From assembly GCF_010731655.1 (NCBI RefSeq), contig NZ_AP022619.1, positions 248,001-312,000 on the forward strand: 64,000 nt of DNA, written 5' to 3'. The notes under the pieces are model-generated. The model worked only from the letters and a program-made list of their open reading frames with translations. It searched no databases and was not told the DNA's origin. Shown one piece after another: positions 22,005 to 31,100 of the stretch; the first letter of the stretch is position 1, and each line of letters opens with the position of its first letter. Both the position numbers and the translations under genes were made by a program. The DNA comes from Mycobacterium paraseoulense (GTDB lineage: Bacteria; Actinomycetota; Actinomycetes; Mycobacteriales; Mycobacteriaceae).

Positions 22005-22982
22005 ATGACTGACTCCGTCGACGAGCTCGCCAAGGCCGTTCGCGGGGGCGACCGCGCGGCGCTGCCCCGGGCCATCACGCTGCTGGAGTCGACCCGCGCC
22101 GACCATCACGAGAAGGCCCAGCGGCTGCTGCTGGAGCTGACCCCGGACTCGGGCAACGCCCACCGCGTCGGCATCACCGGGACGCCCGGGGTGGGGAAGT
22201 CGACCACCATCGAGGCGCTCGGCATGCATCTGATCGAGCAGGGGCATCGGGTCGCAGTGCTGGCCGTCGACCCGTCGTCGACGCGCACCGGTGGATCGAT
22301 TCTCGGCGACAAGACCCGGATGGCGCGCCTGGCGGTGCACCCGGACGCCTACATCCGGCCGTCGCCGACGTCGGGAACTCTGGGCGGCGTGGCAAAGGCC
22401 ACCCGGGAGACGGTGGTGCTGTTGGAGGCCGCCGGCTTCGACGTGATCATCATCGAGACCGTCGGTGTCGGCCAGTCCGAGGTGACGGTGGCCAACATGG
22501 TCGACACGTTCGTCTTGCTGACCCTGGCGCGCGGCGGCGATCAGCTGCAGGGCATCAAAAAGGGTGTGCTCGAGCTGGCCGACATAGTGGTGGTGAACAA
22601 GGCCGACGGCGAGCATCTGGCGGAGGCGCGGGTGGCCGCCCGCGAACTGTCCTCGGCGATCAGGTTGATCCATCCGCGCGAAACGCTTTGGCGGCCGCCG
22701 GTTCTCACGATGAGCGCGATGGAGGGGACCGGGCTCGAAGAATTGTGGGACACCATCGAACGTCATCGCCAGGTGCTCACCGAGGCCGGCGAGTTCGAGG
22801 CGCGCCGGCGGGCCCAGCAAGTCGACTGGACGTGGCAGCTGGTGCGCGACACCGTCTTGGACCGGGTGCTGTCCAACCCGAAGGTGCGCAAGCTGCGCGC
22901 CGACGTCGAACGCCGGGTCAAGGCGGGGGAGCTGACCCCCGCGCTGGCCGCCGAGCAAATATTAACGGCCGCGTCAGAATAA
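22005..22982 (+). CDS. meaB: MeaB/ArgK-type GTPase, mutase chaperone
   Basis: A 325-residue G3E-family GTPase (Rv1496). The Walker A motif GTPGVGKST lies near residue 60, then VDPSSTRTGGSILGDKTRM, the ETVGVGQSE switch region and the NKAD specificity motif. MeaB protects and reloads methylmalonyl-CoA mutase with intact adenosylcobalamin, consistent with its place 85 bp after mutB. M. tuberculosis has a MazEF4 toxin-antitoxin pair between these genes that is absent here. Confidence 0.95.
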   Translation: MTDSVDELAKAVRGGDRAALPRAITLLESTRADHHEKAQRLLLELTPDSGNAHRVGITGTPGVGKSTTIEALGMHLIEQGHRVAVLAVDPSSTRTGGSILGDKTRMARLAVHPDAYIRPSPTSGTLGGVAKATRETVVLLEAAGFDVIIIETVGVGQSEVTVANMVDTFVLLTLARGGDQLQGIKKGVLELADIVVVNKADGEHLAEARVAARELSSAIRLIHPRETLWRPPVLTMSAMEGTGLEELWDTIERHRQVLTEAGEFEARRRAQQVDWTWQLVRDTVLDRVLSNPKVRKLRADVERRVKAGELTPALAAEQILTAASE

Positions 22983-23044
22983 CGGATAGATAAACAATCC
23001 GATTTCGCTCCGGGAGGGTGTGAAATCCAAGTAAATTCAAAAAT

Positions 23045-24331
23045 GTGACGGTGGAAACCCGAGTCGATCGCCGCGCGGTCCCTGTCCACGATGACCCTGA
23101 CGCAGGTCACCGTGTGTCCGGTGCGGCGGACTCACACTTCGGATGCGTCGTTCGCAGTTTCTCGACCATGTTCCCGGCCCGCCGGTTCGGCGGCGGCGCT
23201 CTGGCCGTGTATCTCGACGGCCAGCCCGTCGTCGATGTTTGGACCGGGTGGTCCGACCGGGGCGGCCACCGGCCGTGGTCGGCCGACAGCGCGCCGATGG
23301 TGTTCTCGGCGACGAAGGGAATGGCCGCCACCGTCATTCACCGGCTCGCCGACCGCGGGCTGATCGACTACGACGCCCCCGTTGCCGAGTACTGGCCGGA
23401 GTTCGCGGCCAACGGCAAGGGGAGCCTCACCGTGCGCGACGTGATGAGGCACACCGCCGGCCTGTCGGGCCTGCGTGGCGCCAGCACCGAAGACCTGCTG
23501 AACCACGTCGTGATGGAAGAACGACTCGCCGCCGCGGCGCCCGGGCGACTGCTGGGCAAGCCGGCGTATCACGCGCTGACCTTCGGCTGGCTGATGTCCG
23601 GCCTGGTCCGGTCCGTGACGGGAAAAGGAATGCAGGCGCTGATCCGCGAGGAGCTCGCCGAGCCGCTGGGCACCGACGGGCTGTACCTGGGTCGGCCGCC
23701 GGCCGGCGCGCCGACGCGGGTCGCCGAGATCATCGCCCCGCAGAACCTCGTCCGGAACCCGCTGCTGAGCTGCGTGACGCGCAAGGTGGCCAACCAGCTG
23801 TCCGGGGGATTCCGGTCCATGTACTTCCCGGGCATGGTCGCCGCCGTGCAGGGTGACATTCCCTTGCTGGATGCGGAGATCCCGGCGGCCAACGGGGTGG
23901 CGACGGCCCGGGGGCTGGCGCGGATGTACGGGGCCATCGCCAACGGCGGCGAGGTCGACGGCATCCGGTTCCTGTCCAGGGAGATGGTCGCCGGCCTGAC
24001 CGGTCGACGCAGCCTGCGGCCGGACCGAAACCTGTTCGTGCCATTGGCATTCCACCTGGGCTACCACAGCTTGCCCATCGGCAACGTGATGCCCGGCTTC
24101 GGCCATGTCGGGCTGGGCGGCTCGCTCGGCTGGACCGACCCGGCGAGCGGGCTGGCGTTCTCGCTGGTGCACAACCGGCTGCTGACGCCATTCGTGATGA
24201 CCGATCACGCGGCGTTCGTCGGCCTGTATGCGCTGATCCGCAAGGCCGCCGAGAGGGCGCGTAAACGCGGCTTCGAACCGGTCACCGAATACGGCGCGCC
24301 CTTCTTCGAGCCGGGAGCCGTCGCGGGCTAA
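23045..24331 (+). CDS. lipL: Beta-lactamase-fold esterase LipL
   Basis: A 428-residue class-C beta-lactamase-like hydrolase (Rv1497). The SxxK nucleophile motif is SATK (near residue 91, in VFSATKGMA), with Tyr in KPAYHALTFGWL as the second motif and a GHVGLGGSLG stretch as the third. M. tuberculosis LipL is an esterase. No signal peptide is seen. It is the last gene of the conserved left block; the region to its right is GPL-type. The GTG at 23045 gives the orthologous length. Confidence 0.93.
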   Translation: MTVETRVDRRAVPVHDDPDAGHRVSGAADSHFGCVVRSFSTMFPARRFGGGALAVYLDGQPVVDVWTGWSDRGGHRPWSADSAPMVFSATKGMAATVIHRLADRGLIDYDAPVAEYWPEFAANGKGSLTVRDVMRHTAGLSGLRGASTEDLLNHVVMEERLAAAAPGRLLGKPAYHALTFGWLMSGLVRSVTGKGMQALIREELAEPLGTDGLYLGRPPAGAPTRVAEIIAPQNLVRNPLLSCVTRKVANQLSGGFRSMYFPGMVAAVQGDIPLLDAEIPAANGVATARGLARMYGAIANGGEVDGIRFLSREMVAGLTGRRSLRPDRNLFVPLAFHLGYHSLPIGNVMPGFGHVGLGGSLGWTDPASGLAFSLVHNRLLTPFVMTDHAAFVGLYALIRKAAERARKRGFEPVTEYGAPFFEPGAVAG

Positions 24332-24572
24332 CCCTGCAAAGGATGCGCAGATGGTTGCGCGGACGGCGCTCAAGCGCGGCACCGCGGTGGCGGGCACCGG
24401 AAAAGCCCAGCTCAGTCATGCCGCTAAGCGGTCCGATTAATCCTGGTCTACTGCGGTCTTTACGTAGTTGACATGTGTTTCATCGAACCAGCCTGCAAAG
24501 TCAAAGAATCGGTAATAATCCCGCGATAGACCTGGCGCTGATGTCGCGCACGACTTGGAAGGCTGACGCTGG

Positions 24573-25592
24573 ATGAAATGGGCCCGCATGGCTAGACCCG
24601 CCGAAAGCATTGCCGGCACCGGTAATCTGCTCGAGCGTTCGACCGCGACGCGCCCTCTCGCCTTATTTGTCCTGGGGATGGGGAGGTCTGGGACGTCGGC
24701 ACTGACGCGGGTCCTTTCGCTATGCGGTGCCACGCTCCCGGCCGGGATGATGGGGGCCGACGAAACCAACCAGCGCGGCTACTGGGAGCCGCGCGAGTCG
24801 CTCCTTCTCAACAGGTCGATCCTGGAGCGCCGCGGAAGCGCATGGTGGGACCCGTCGCTGCGCGTGCTGGAGGAAGGCGCCTTCACCCCGGCGGAGCGGG
24901 CGGCGTGCACCGCCGACGTCGCGGCTTACCTGAGGTCGCTGCCGGACGCACCGCTGCTGGTCATCAAGGACCTGCAAATTGTGGTGCTCGCGGAGATGTG
25001 GTTCGAGGCGGCCCGCGAGGCGGGTCTCGATGTCGCCGTCGTGATCGCGGTGCGTCGCCCGCAGGAGGTGATCGCGTCGCTTGGGAAGGCCACCGGGGCG
25101 TCGCCGGAACTCGCGAGTGCCCTGTGGCTGAAGGGAAATCTGCTGGCCGAGCGCCACTCGCGGGGCGTGCCCCGGGTGTTCGTCGAGTACACGCAACTCC
25201 TCGAGAACTGGCGCCGCGAGGTGAAGCGGATTTCCGCCGCGCTGGAGATCGACCTGCGCGCGGACGAGGAAAGCGCGGTCGATGAGTTTCTCACCCCCGA
25301 TCTGCGGCGCAACCGGGACAGTGGCCCGGTGATCAACCGCTTCGGCACCGACTGGATGTCGGCGGTCTACGAGGCGATGCACGCCGCGGCGCTGGACGGG
25401 TCGCCGGACATAGCGACGTTGGATCGTGTGTTCGAGGCGTACCGGGCCAGCGAACATGATTTCCGGCTCGCGTTGGAAGACGCCCGCAGCCACTCCAACC
25501 GCTTCACCGCCAGGCTGCTCCGCCCGTCTCTCATGAGGCCGGCGCTCGAGGTTGTCGCGATGGCGCACCGACGCAGGGGCACCTGGGCTTAG
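24573..25592 (+). CDS. Sulfotransferase-family protein
   Basis: A 339-residue protein with the P-loop-like 5'-phosphosulfate-binding motif GMGRSGTSAL at residues 35-44, followed by a 3'-phosphate-type region (VVIAVRRPQEVIASL, with Arg and Ser) typical of PAPS-dependent sulfotransferases. An alternative ATG lies 15 nt downstream. It stands at the boundary between lipL and the GPL-type genes, preceded by a 241-bp gap in which I see no gene. Sulfated GPLs and sulfolipids are known in mycobacteria, so a lipid sugar acceptor is plausible but not shown. Confidence 0.8.
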   Translation: MKWARMARPAESIAGTGNLLERSTATRPLALFVLGMGRSGTSALTRVLSLCGATLPAGMMGADETNQRGYWEPRESLLLNRSILERRGSAWWDPSLRVLEEGAFTPAERAACTADVAAYLRSLPDAPLLVIKDLQIVVLAEMWFEAAREAGLDVAVVIAVRRPQEVIASLGKATGASPELASALWLKGNLLAERHSRGVPRVFVEYTQLLENWRREVKRISAALEIDLRADEESAVDEFLTPDLRRNRDSGPVINRFGTDWMSAVYEAMHAAALDGSPDIATLDRVFEAYRASEHDFRLALEDARSHSNRFTARLLRPSLMRPALEVVAMAHRRRGTWA

Positions 25593-25714
25593 CTGCCCAG
25601 CCGGGATCGGCAATCCCGGTGGCCGCGGGAGTGTGCCCGATATGATCGACCGGATCGCGCTCTCGGCAACGTGCGCTCGTCACCTACCTGCAGACCAATG
25701 GGAGGTCTCGGCTC

Positions 25715-26788
25715 TTGTCAGCGTCCGTGCTCATCACTGGAGGAGCGGGGTTCATCGGGTCGGCGCTGGCGCACCGCCTCGTCGAGGACGGTTACGACGT
25801 CGCGGTGATGGATGTCTTGCACCCACAGGTGCACAGGCGAGACCGGCCGATCGACCTGCCATCGTCGGTCCGGTTGTTCACCGGCGATGTCACCCACGCC
25901 CCCGATTGGGACGCGGTGCTGCGGTTGTACCGTCCGTCGCAAATCGTCCACCTGGCGGCCGAGACAGGAACGGCGCAGTCCCTGTCGGAAGCTACACGCC
26001 ATGGTTCGGTGAACGTGGTGGGCACGACCCAGCTCCTCGACGCCTTGAGCCGCTCCGGAATTGTCCCCGACCAGCTCGTGCTGGCGTCGTCGCGGGCGGT
26101 TTACGGCGAAGGTGCGTGGCAAGCCGGCACCTATGTCTTCTATCCGCGACCGCGCAGCCACGCACAGCTCGTGGCCGGCCAGTGGGATCCCCTGGGGCCC
26201 GAGGGTGAACCTGCGGTGCCGCTGCCGAGCTGCGCGAGCGCAACGGAAGCCCGGCCAACCAACGTTTACGCCGCGACCAAGCTCGCCCAGGAGCACCTGC
26301 TGACGGCCTGGACGGCCGCGCACGACACCAAGGTCAGCGTGCTCCGGCTGCAGAATGTCTACGGTCCGGGCCAGTCGCTAACGAATTCATACACGGGAAT
26401 CGTCGCCCTGTTCGCCCGGTTAGCGTGCCACGGCCAATCGCTAGAGGTGTACGAAGACGGCCGGATCGTGCGTGATTTCGTGTACATCGATGACGTCGTC
26501 GACGCGCTGTGCGCGGCCCTGCGGCGGCCCGCGACCGAGTCGCGCCGCCTCGACATCGGGTCGGGGAGCGGGACCACCATTCACGAGCTGGCCAACAAGG
26601 TCGCCGCCCTGTGCGACGCCCCGGACCCGACTGTCGTCCCGAAATTCCGCGACGGTGACGTGCGCGCCGCGAGTTGCGACATCGCGCAGGCCGAAACCGA
26701 GCTGGACTGGCGCCCGAAGTGGACCCTCGACGACGGTTTGCTCGCATTGCTGGAATGGATCGGCAAGCAATCCGAATCCTCCGGCTGA
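25715..26788 (+). CDS. NAD-dependent sugar epimerase/dehydratase
   Basis: A 357-residue extended SDR with the NAD-binding GGAGFIGS motif (residues 9-16) and the catalytic YAATK (185-189). An unusually long insert, of about 60 residues, separates the SSR strand from the Tyr. The TTG at 25715 is favoured because GGGAGG lies 10 nt upstream; a GTG 12 nt downstream is possible. In GPL loci an epimerase/reductase beside the core glycosyltransferases (gepiA in M. smegmatis) is thought to make the 6-deoxytalose donor; this gene is a candidate for that role. Substrate unproven. Confidence 0.8.
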   Translation: MSASVLITGGAGFIGSALAHRLVEDGYDVAVMDVLHPQVHRRDRPIDLPSSVRLFTGDVTHAPDWDAVLRLYRPSQIVHLAAETGTAQSLSEATRHGSVNVVGTTQLLDALSRSGIVPDQLVLASSRAVYGEGAWQAGTYVFYPRPRSHAQLVAGQWDPLGPEGEPAVPLPSCASATEARPTNVYAATKLAQEHLLTAWTAAHDTKVSVLRLQNVYGPGQSLTNSYTGIVALFARLACHGQSLEVYEDGRIVRDFVYIDDVVDALCAALRRPATESRRLDIGSGSGTTIHELANKVAALCDAPDPTVVPKFRDGDVRAASCDIAQAETELDWRPKWTLDDGLLALLEWIGKQSESSG

Positions 26789-27032
26789 CCGAACAAAAGC
26801 GCCGGCTGCGCCATGTCAAGAACCATAAGCGCGCGACGGGATCGGCCGTGCCCCCAGCAAACGGCGTAGCTTTGGATGGCACGGTGCGGCGATGTGAAGC
26901 ATATGATGTCCGCAAGGGGCTGACCGGTGGTCAGGCGGCAAGTCACTCGTTGGCTGCGCGGTACAGGTGAAGGGGCCGAGGGTTGGCGAGAATGATGGAA
27001 GCATCCGAATCGCATAGGCGGCCGGAACGGAC

Positions 27033-27080
27033 GTCTAGGCTGATCAAAGGGATGAAGTTCGTGCGAACCAGGGGGCAGCC
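27033..27080 (+). promoter_or_regulatory. Leader shared by the two TylF paralogues (copy 1)
   Basis: The stretch GGACGTCTAGGCT followed by a variable G/A-rich segment and GGGGGC just before the TTG start is repeated upstream of the second TylF gene (31046-31100). It includes a ribosome-binding site 5 nt before the TTG. Promoter function is not shown. Confidence 0.45.
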
Positions 27081-27908
27081 TTGACCGTCGCTGATCGCGG
27101 CATGCGATCGTCATTTGTGGATACGCGATCGGCGTACCTTGACTTGCTGCGGCGCAACCTCACCCGGTACGGCAGTGACGAGTTGGTGCCTGTCGGCTGG
27201 TACTTCTTTGGACGGCCAATGCTCAGCACCCGCAAATTCATGCTGGTGCGGAAGCGCCCGTTCAATCCGCACACGCGCGGCCTGGGGCTCGATTGGCCCG
27301 CGGATGCCCTGACGATGATCGGGATGCAGAGGCTGACGAGTTTGCAGCACTGCGTCGAGACCGTTCTGAACGAGGACATCCCCGGCGACTTGGTCGAATG
27401 CGGGGTGTGGCGCGGCGGGGCGTCGATCTTGATGCGCGCGGTGCTGGCCGCCTACGGCGATAAGAAGCGACGTGTGTGGCTGGCCGATTCGTTCGAGGGG
27501 GTTCCGCCCCCGGACACCGCGCATTACGAAGCGGACAAGGCCATCCGGCTGCACCGCGCCGCCGGCGTGCTGGCCGTGTCGGAGGCACAAGTCAGGGCGA
27601 ATTTCGAGGGCTATGGGTTGCTGGATGACCAGGTCCGATTCCTGCCGGGCTGGTTCAAGGACACGCTGCAGGACGCCCCGATTGATCGCATCTCCGTGCT
27701 GCGGCTGGATGGCGACCTGTACGAATCGACGATCCAAGCTCTCGATGCGCTCTACCCGCGGCTGTCGCCGCGAGGCTTCTGCATCATCGACGACTACCAC
27801 CCGATCGAGGCGTGTCGGCAAGCTGTCACCGACTACCGGACGAAGCATGGCATCACCTCCGAGATCGTGGAGATCGACGGCACCGGGGTGCTGTGGCGTA
27901 AGGAATGA
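27081..27908 (+). CDS. TylF-type sugar O-methyltransferase (GPL core)
   Basis: A 275-residue TylF-family (PF05711) class I methyltransferase. Motifs are LVECGVWRGGASILMRAVL (SAM motif I region), the acidic DSFEGVPPPD, and the metal-binding DGDLYEST and IDDYH. It starts with TTG at 27081, 5 nt after GGGGG, at the position equivalent to the TTG of its paralogue at 31101. Family members in GPL loci (mtfB/C/D in M. avium, rmt genes in M. smegmatis) methylate rhamnose or talose hydroxyls. Which hydroxyl this enzyme uses cannot be read from sequence. Confidence 0.88.
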   Translation: MTVADRGMRSSFVDTRSAYLDLLRRNLTRYGSDELVPVGWYFFGRPMLSTRKFMLVRKRPFNPHTRGLGLDWPADALTMIGMQRLTSLQHCVETVLNEDIPGDLVECGVWRGGASILMRAVLAAYGDKKRRVWLADSFEGVPPPDTAHYEADKAIRLHRAAGVLAVSEAQVRANFEGYGLLDDQVRFLPGWFKDTLQDAPIDRISVLRLDGDLYESTIQALDALYPRLSPRGFCIIDDYHPIEACRQAVTDYRTKHGITSEIVEIDGTGVLWRKE

Positions 27909-28022
27909 CGACCCGCTGCGCCGTCGTCGACCTGCCCACACCGATGCCCGGATTCGCCGATATTTAAGGTGATGTCGGTGCATCATTCCGCCGATGGCAC
28001 AACGGAAGGGCCCAAATCCGCG

Positions 28023-29291
28023 ATGAAATTGGTGCTGGCGAGCTATGGCACGCGCGGCGACATCGAGCCTTCCGTGGTGGTCGCCCGTGAATTGGTCCGC
28101 CGGGGCCACGACGTGCGCATGGCGGTCCCGCCGGACTCGATCGCCTTCACGGAATCGGCCGGGCTGGCGGCGGTCCCGTACGGGCTGGAATCGCAGGCGT
28201 GGCTGGACCTCTATCGCAACTTCTGGACGTCCTTCTTCGGCCCGTTCTGGCGGATCCGGGAGCTGAGGTCGATGTGGCGCGAAATGTGGGATCTCAGCGA
28301 CCAGAGCTGGGCGCAGATGAACACCACCCTGGTGTCGCTGGCCGACGGTGCGGATCTGCTGTTGGCCGGGCAAAGCTATCAGGAGCCCGCCGCCAACGTC
28401 GCGGAGTACTACGACATCCCGTTGGCGACGCTGCATCACGTCCCCATGCGGCCGAACGGCCAAGTGGTTTCGATCCTGCCGGCTCCGTTGGGGCGCTCGG
28501 CGATGACGGCGTTCGACTGGTTCAGTTGGCGCCTGAACAAGAAGGTCGAGGATGCGCAGCGCCGCGAACTCGGCCTGCCCCGGGCGACGGGTCCCTCGCC
28601 GCGACGGATTGCCCAGCGCGAATCACTGGAAATCCAGGCCTACGACGAGGTTTGCTTTCCCGGGTTGGCGGCCGAATGGGCGAAATGGGATGGCCTACGG
28701 CCATTTGTGGGCCCGCTGACAATGGAATTGACCACCAGCGCCGACGACGACGTGGCGTCATGGATCGCCGCGGGAACGCCGCCGATTTGCTTTGGATTCG
28801 GCAGCATGCCGGTCGAATCCCCGGTCGACACCGTCGAAATGATCGGTGCGGCCTGCGCGGAATTGGGCGAACGGGCGCTGATTTGCGCCGGTTGGAGCGA
28901 TTTCAGCGATGTGCCACTGCCCGAGCACGTCAAGGTGGTGGGTGCGGTGAATTATGCCGCGGTCTTTCCCGCCTGCCGCGCGGTCGTACACCATGGCGGC
29001 TCGGGCACCACGGCGGCAAGCCTGCGGGCCGGAGTCCCGACGCTAATACTCTCGATGGATGTCAATCAGACCGTCTGGGGAGCACAGCTCAAACGATTGA
29101 AAGTCGGTACCACACGGCGGTTTTCGGCCACCACCCGGGAAACGCTGTTGGCGGATCTGCGCCGGATACTCGATCCGGATTGCGGCGTGCGCGCGCGCGA
29201 GATCGCCCGGCATATGACCAAACCGGCTGAAAGCGTCGTCAAGGCCGCCGACGTGGTGGAGAAGTTTGCCAGCTCTCGGAGTCGCGCGTGA
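28023..29291 (+). CDS. GT1 glycosyltransferase, GtfA/RtfA family (copy 1)
   Basis: A 422-residue GT-B fold glycosyltransferase of the Rv1524/GtfA/RtfA/GtfB family. It has the N-terminal signature LASYGTRGDIEPS, the central IQAYDEVCFPGLAAEWAKW shared by all four copies here, and the donor-binding C-terminal motif VVHHGGSGTTAASLRAGVP. The ATG at 28023 is chosen by alignment with paralogues; the frame opens 18 codons earlier. It follows the TylF gene by 114 nt. In GPLs these enzymes add 6-deoxytalose to D-allo-threonine, rhamnose to alaninol, or the next rhamnose; which of these applies here is undecided. Confidence 0.9.
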   Translation: MKLVLASYGTRGDIEPSVVVARELVRRGHDVRMAVPPDSIAFTESAGLAAVPYGLESQAWLDLYRNFWTSFFGPFWRIRELRSMWREMWDLSDQSWAQMNTTLVSLADGADLLLAGQSYQEPAANVAEYYDIPLATLHHVPMRPNGQVVSILPAPLGRSAMTAFDWFSWRLNKKVEDAQRRELGLPRATGPSPRRIAQRESLEIQAYDEVCFPGLAAEWAKWDGLRPFVGPLTMELTTSADDDVASWIAAGTPPICFGFGSMPVESPVDTVEMIGAACAELGERALICAGWSDFSDVPLPEHVKVVGAVNYAAVFPACRAVVHHGGSGTTAASLRAGVPTLILSMDVNQTVWGAQLKRLKVGTTRRFSATTRETLLADLRRILDPDCGVRAREIARHMTKPAESVVKAADVVEKFASSRSRA

Positions 29292-29681
29292 TCGGCAAAC
29301 CGACAGCCCGAGTGCGTCCCGCGTGTCAGCGTTGTGACCCCTGGTACCGGTGCCGCGCAAGTTTCGGCTTCTCGAGACATGCGACCCCTCTTTCTGGCAG
29401 ACTGATGGCTGATCAGCCGACGATGCCTGGGGGCCGGGCAAGCCGCCGACAGTCGTCATAGTCCAATGGTCGGGGGGATAGGGCCGATGATTTTGGCTTT
29501 GTCGTACCCCACGGTGTCCGGTGAGAATTGCCGGCCGCCCGCTCGCGGAACCTCACGCCCCACGCCATGCAATGAAAACCCAGTCAATCCCAATCGAGAA
29601 GGGAGAGGCCGAAATTAGGGCCGGAAGACCCTATCTGAGGAGTTGCTTGCGCATGGAAAAAGTGATTAGGGTTACAACGCG
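29292..29681. other. Gap between GT1 copies 1 and 2
   Basis: This 390-bp interval has no frame with convincing coding character. It probably holds a promoter for the second glycosyltransferase, but I see no clear -10/-35 pair or repeat. Confidence 0.5.
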
Positions 29682-30968
29682 ATGAAATTTGCTGTGGCAA
29701 GCTATGGGACGCGGGGTGATATCGAGCCGTGCCTTGCTATCGGCCGGGAATTGGCGCGCAGAGGGCACGCAGTGCGCATGGCCGTTCCGCCCAATCTCGT
29801 TGAGCTCGCTCAGGAAGCGGACCTTGCGGCCATCGGCTATGGACCCGATATGCACGACTTCTGGAGCGACGAATTCATACGCGACTTCTGGAAGAATTTC
29901 GCGCGGGGCCCCATCAAGTTGATGCGCGACGCGTGGGAGCCGGTGCTGCGAAACTGGCAGCAGATGAGTTCGTCACTCGTGGCGGTTGGGGCGGACGCGG
30001 ATTTGCTCTTTACGGGCCAGCTCTACCAGGACCTCGCCGTCAACGTCGCGGACTACTACGGCATTCCGATGGCCACGCTGCATTACATCCCGATGCGGCC
30101 CAACGGCGAGCTGATTCCCGCGCTGCCCGGACCGATGGTCCGTACCGGGATGGCGGTGTACGACTGGATGTGCTGGCGGATGAACAAGAAGGCCGAGGAC
30201 AGGCAGCGCCGTGAACTCGGCCTGCCGACGGCCACGGTCGCCTCGCCGCGCCGGATCGCCGAGCGCGGGTCCCTGGAGATTCAGGCCTACGACGAGGTGT
30301 GTTTCCCCGGCCTGGCCGCCGAGTGGGCGAAATGGCGCGAACAACGGCCGTTCGTGGGCTCGCTGACTATGGAGTTGACCACCGACGCCGACGACGAGGT
30401 GTTGTCCTGGATTGCGAAGGGCGCGCCGCCGATCTGCTTCGGCTTCGGGAGCATGCCGGTCGCAGAGTCTCCGGCGGACACGGTCGCCTTGATCAGCGCG
30501 GCCTGCGAGGAGCTTGGGGAGCGGGCGCTGGTCTGCTCCGGCTGGAGTGACTTCAGTAGTGTTCCGCAGTCCGACCACGTCAAGGTGGTGGGCGTAGTGA
30601 ATTACACGAAGATCTTCCCCGCCTGTCGGGCGGTGGTTCACCACGGCGGCTCGGGCACCACGGCCGCCGGTTTGCGTGCCGGAATTCCGACGTTGATTCT
30701 ATGGACGGCGGGGGACCAGCCCTTCTGGGGATCGCACATCAAGCAATTGCAGGTGGGCACTTCCCGGCGCTTTTCGGCGAGTACCCGCGAAACGCTGGTC
30801 AAGGACCTGCGGAAGATCCTGGCCCCGGAATGCACTGCTCGCGCGCGCGAGATTTCCAGCCGGATGAGCAAACCTTCCGAGAGCGTGGGGCGCGCTGTCG
30901 ACCTGCTGGAGAAGTTCGCCCTCTCGGGACGCTGCGATCGAGCCGCCGGTCCGCAGCGTTGTCGCTGA
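29682..30968 (+). CDS. GT1 glycosyltransferase, GtfA/RtfA family (copy 2)
   Basis: A 428-residue paralogue of the gene at 28023, starting MKFAVASYGTRGDIEP at an ATG that fixes the N-terminus. It carries the same central CFPGLAAEWAKW and the donor motif VVHHGGSGTTAAGLRAGIP. Divergence is greatest at about residues 55-110, the acceptor-binding half. It is followed by 132 nt and then a TylF methyltransferase, so glycosyltransferase-methyltransferase units seem duplicated in this stretch. Likely a GPL core-sugar transferase. Confidence 0.9.
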   Translation: MKFAVASYGTRGDIEPCLAIGRELARRGHAVRMAVPPNLVELAQEADLAAIGYGPDMHDFWSDEFIRDFWKNFARGPIKLMRDAWEPVLRNWQQMSSSLVAVGADADLLFTGQLYQDLAVNVADYYGIPMATLHYIPMRPNGELIPALPGPMVRTGMAVYDWMCWRMNKKAEDRQRRELGLPTATVASPRRIAERGSLEIQAYDEVCFPGLAAEWAKWREQRPFVGSLTMELTTDADDEVLSWIAKGAPPICFGFGSMPVAESPADTVALISAACEELGERALVCSGWSDFSSVPQSDHVKVVGVVNYTKIFPACRAVVHHGGSGTTAAGLRAGIPTLILWTAGDQPFWGSHIKQLQVGTSRRFSASTRETLVKDLRKILAPECTARAREISSRMSKPSESVGRAVDLLEKFALSGRCDRAAGPQRCR

Positions 30969-31100
30969 GCTGAAGGCGAGTCGACATCCAAGTGGGCAGT
31001 TCGGGCCAAGTTGACGGATAGACTGCGAAACGCGTTGAGGGCGTCGAGGGACGTCTAGGCTCGTCACCGGGAGTATCACCATGCGGATTAAGGGGCAACT

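Noticed and set aside
24468..24519. TTGACA and TAATAAT as a promoter for the sulfotransferase gene
   Set aside because: The two elements are about 40 bp apart, too far for a sigma-70 type promoter.
27111..28463. 450-codon minus-strand frame
   Set aside because: It covers the TylF and GT1 genes on the other strand and has no recognisable domain.
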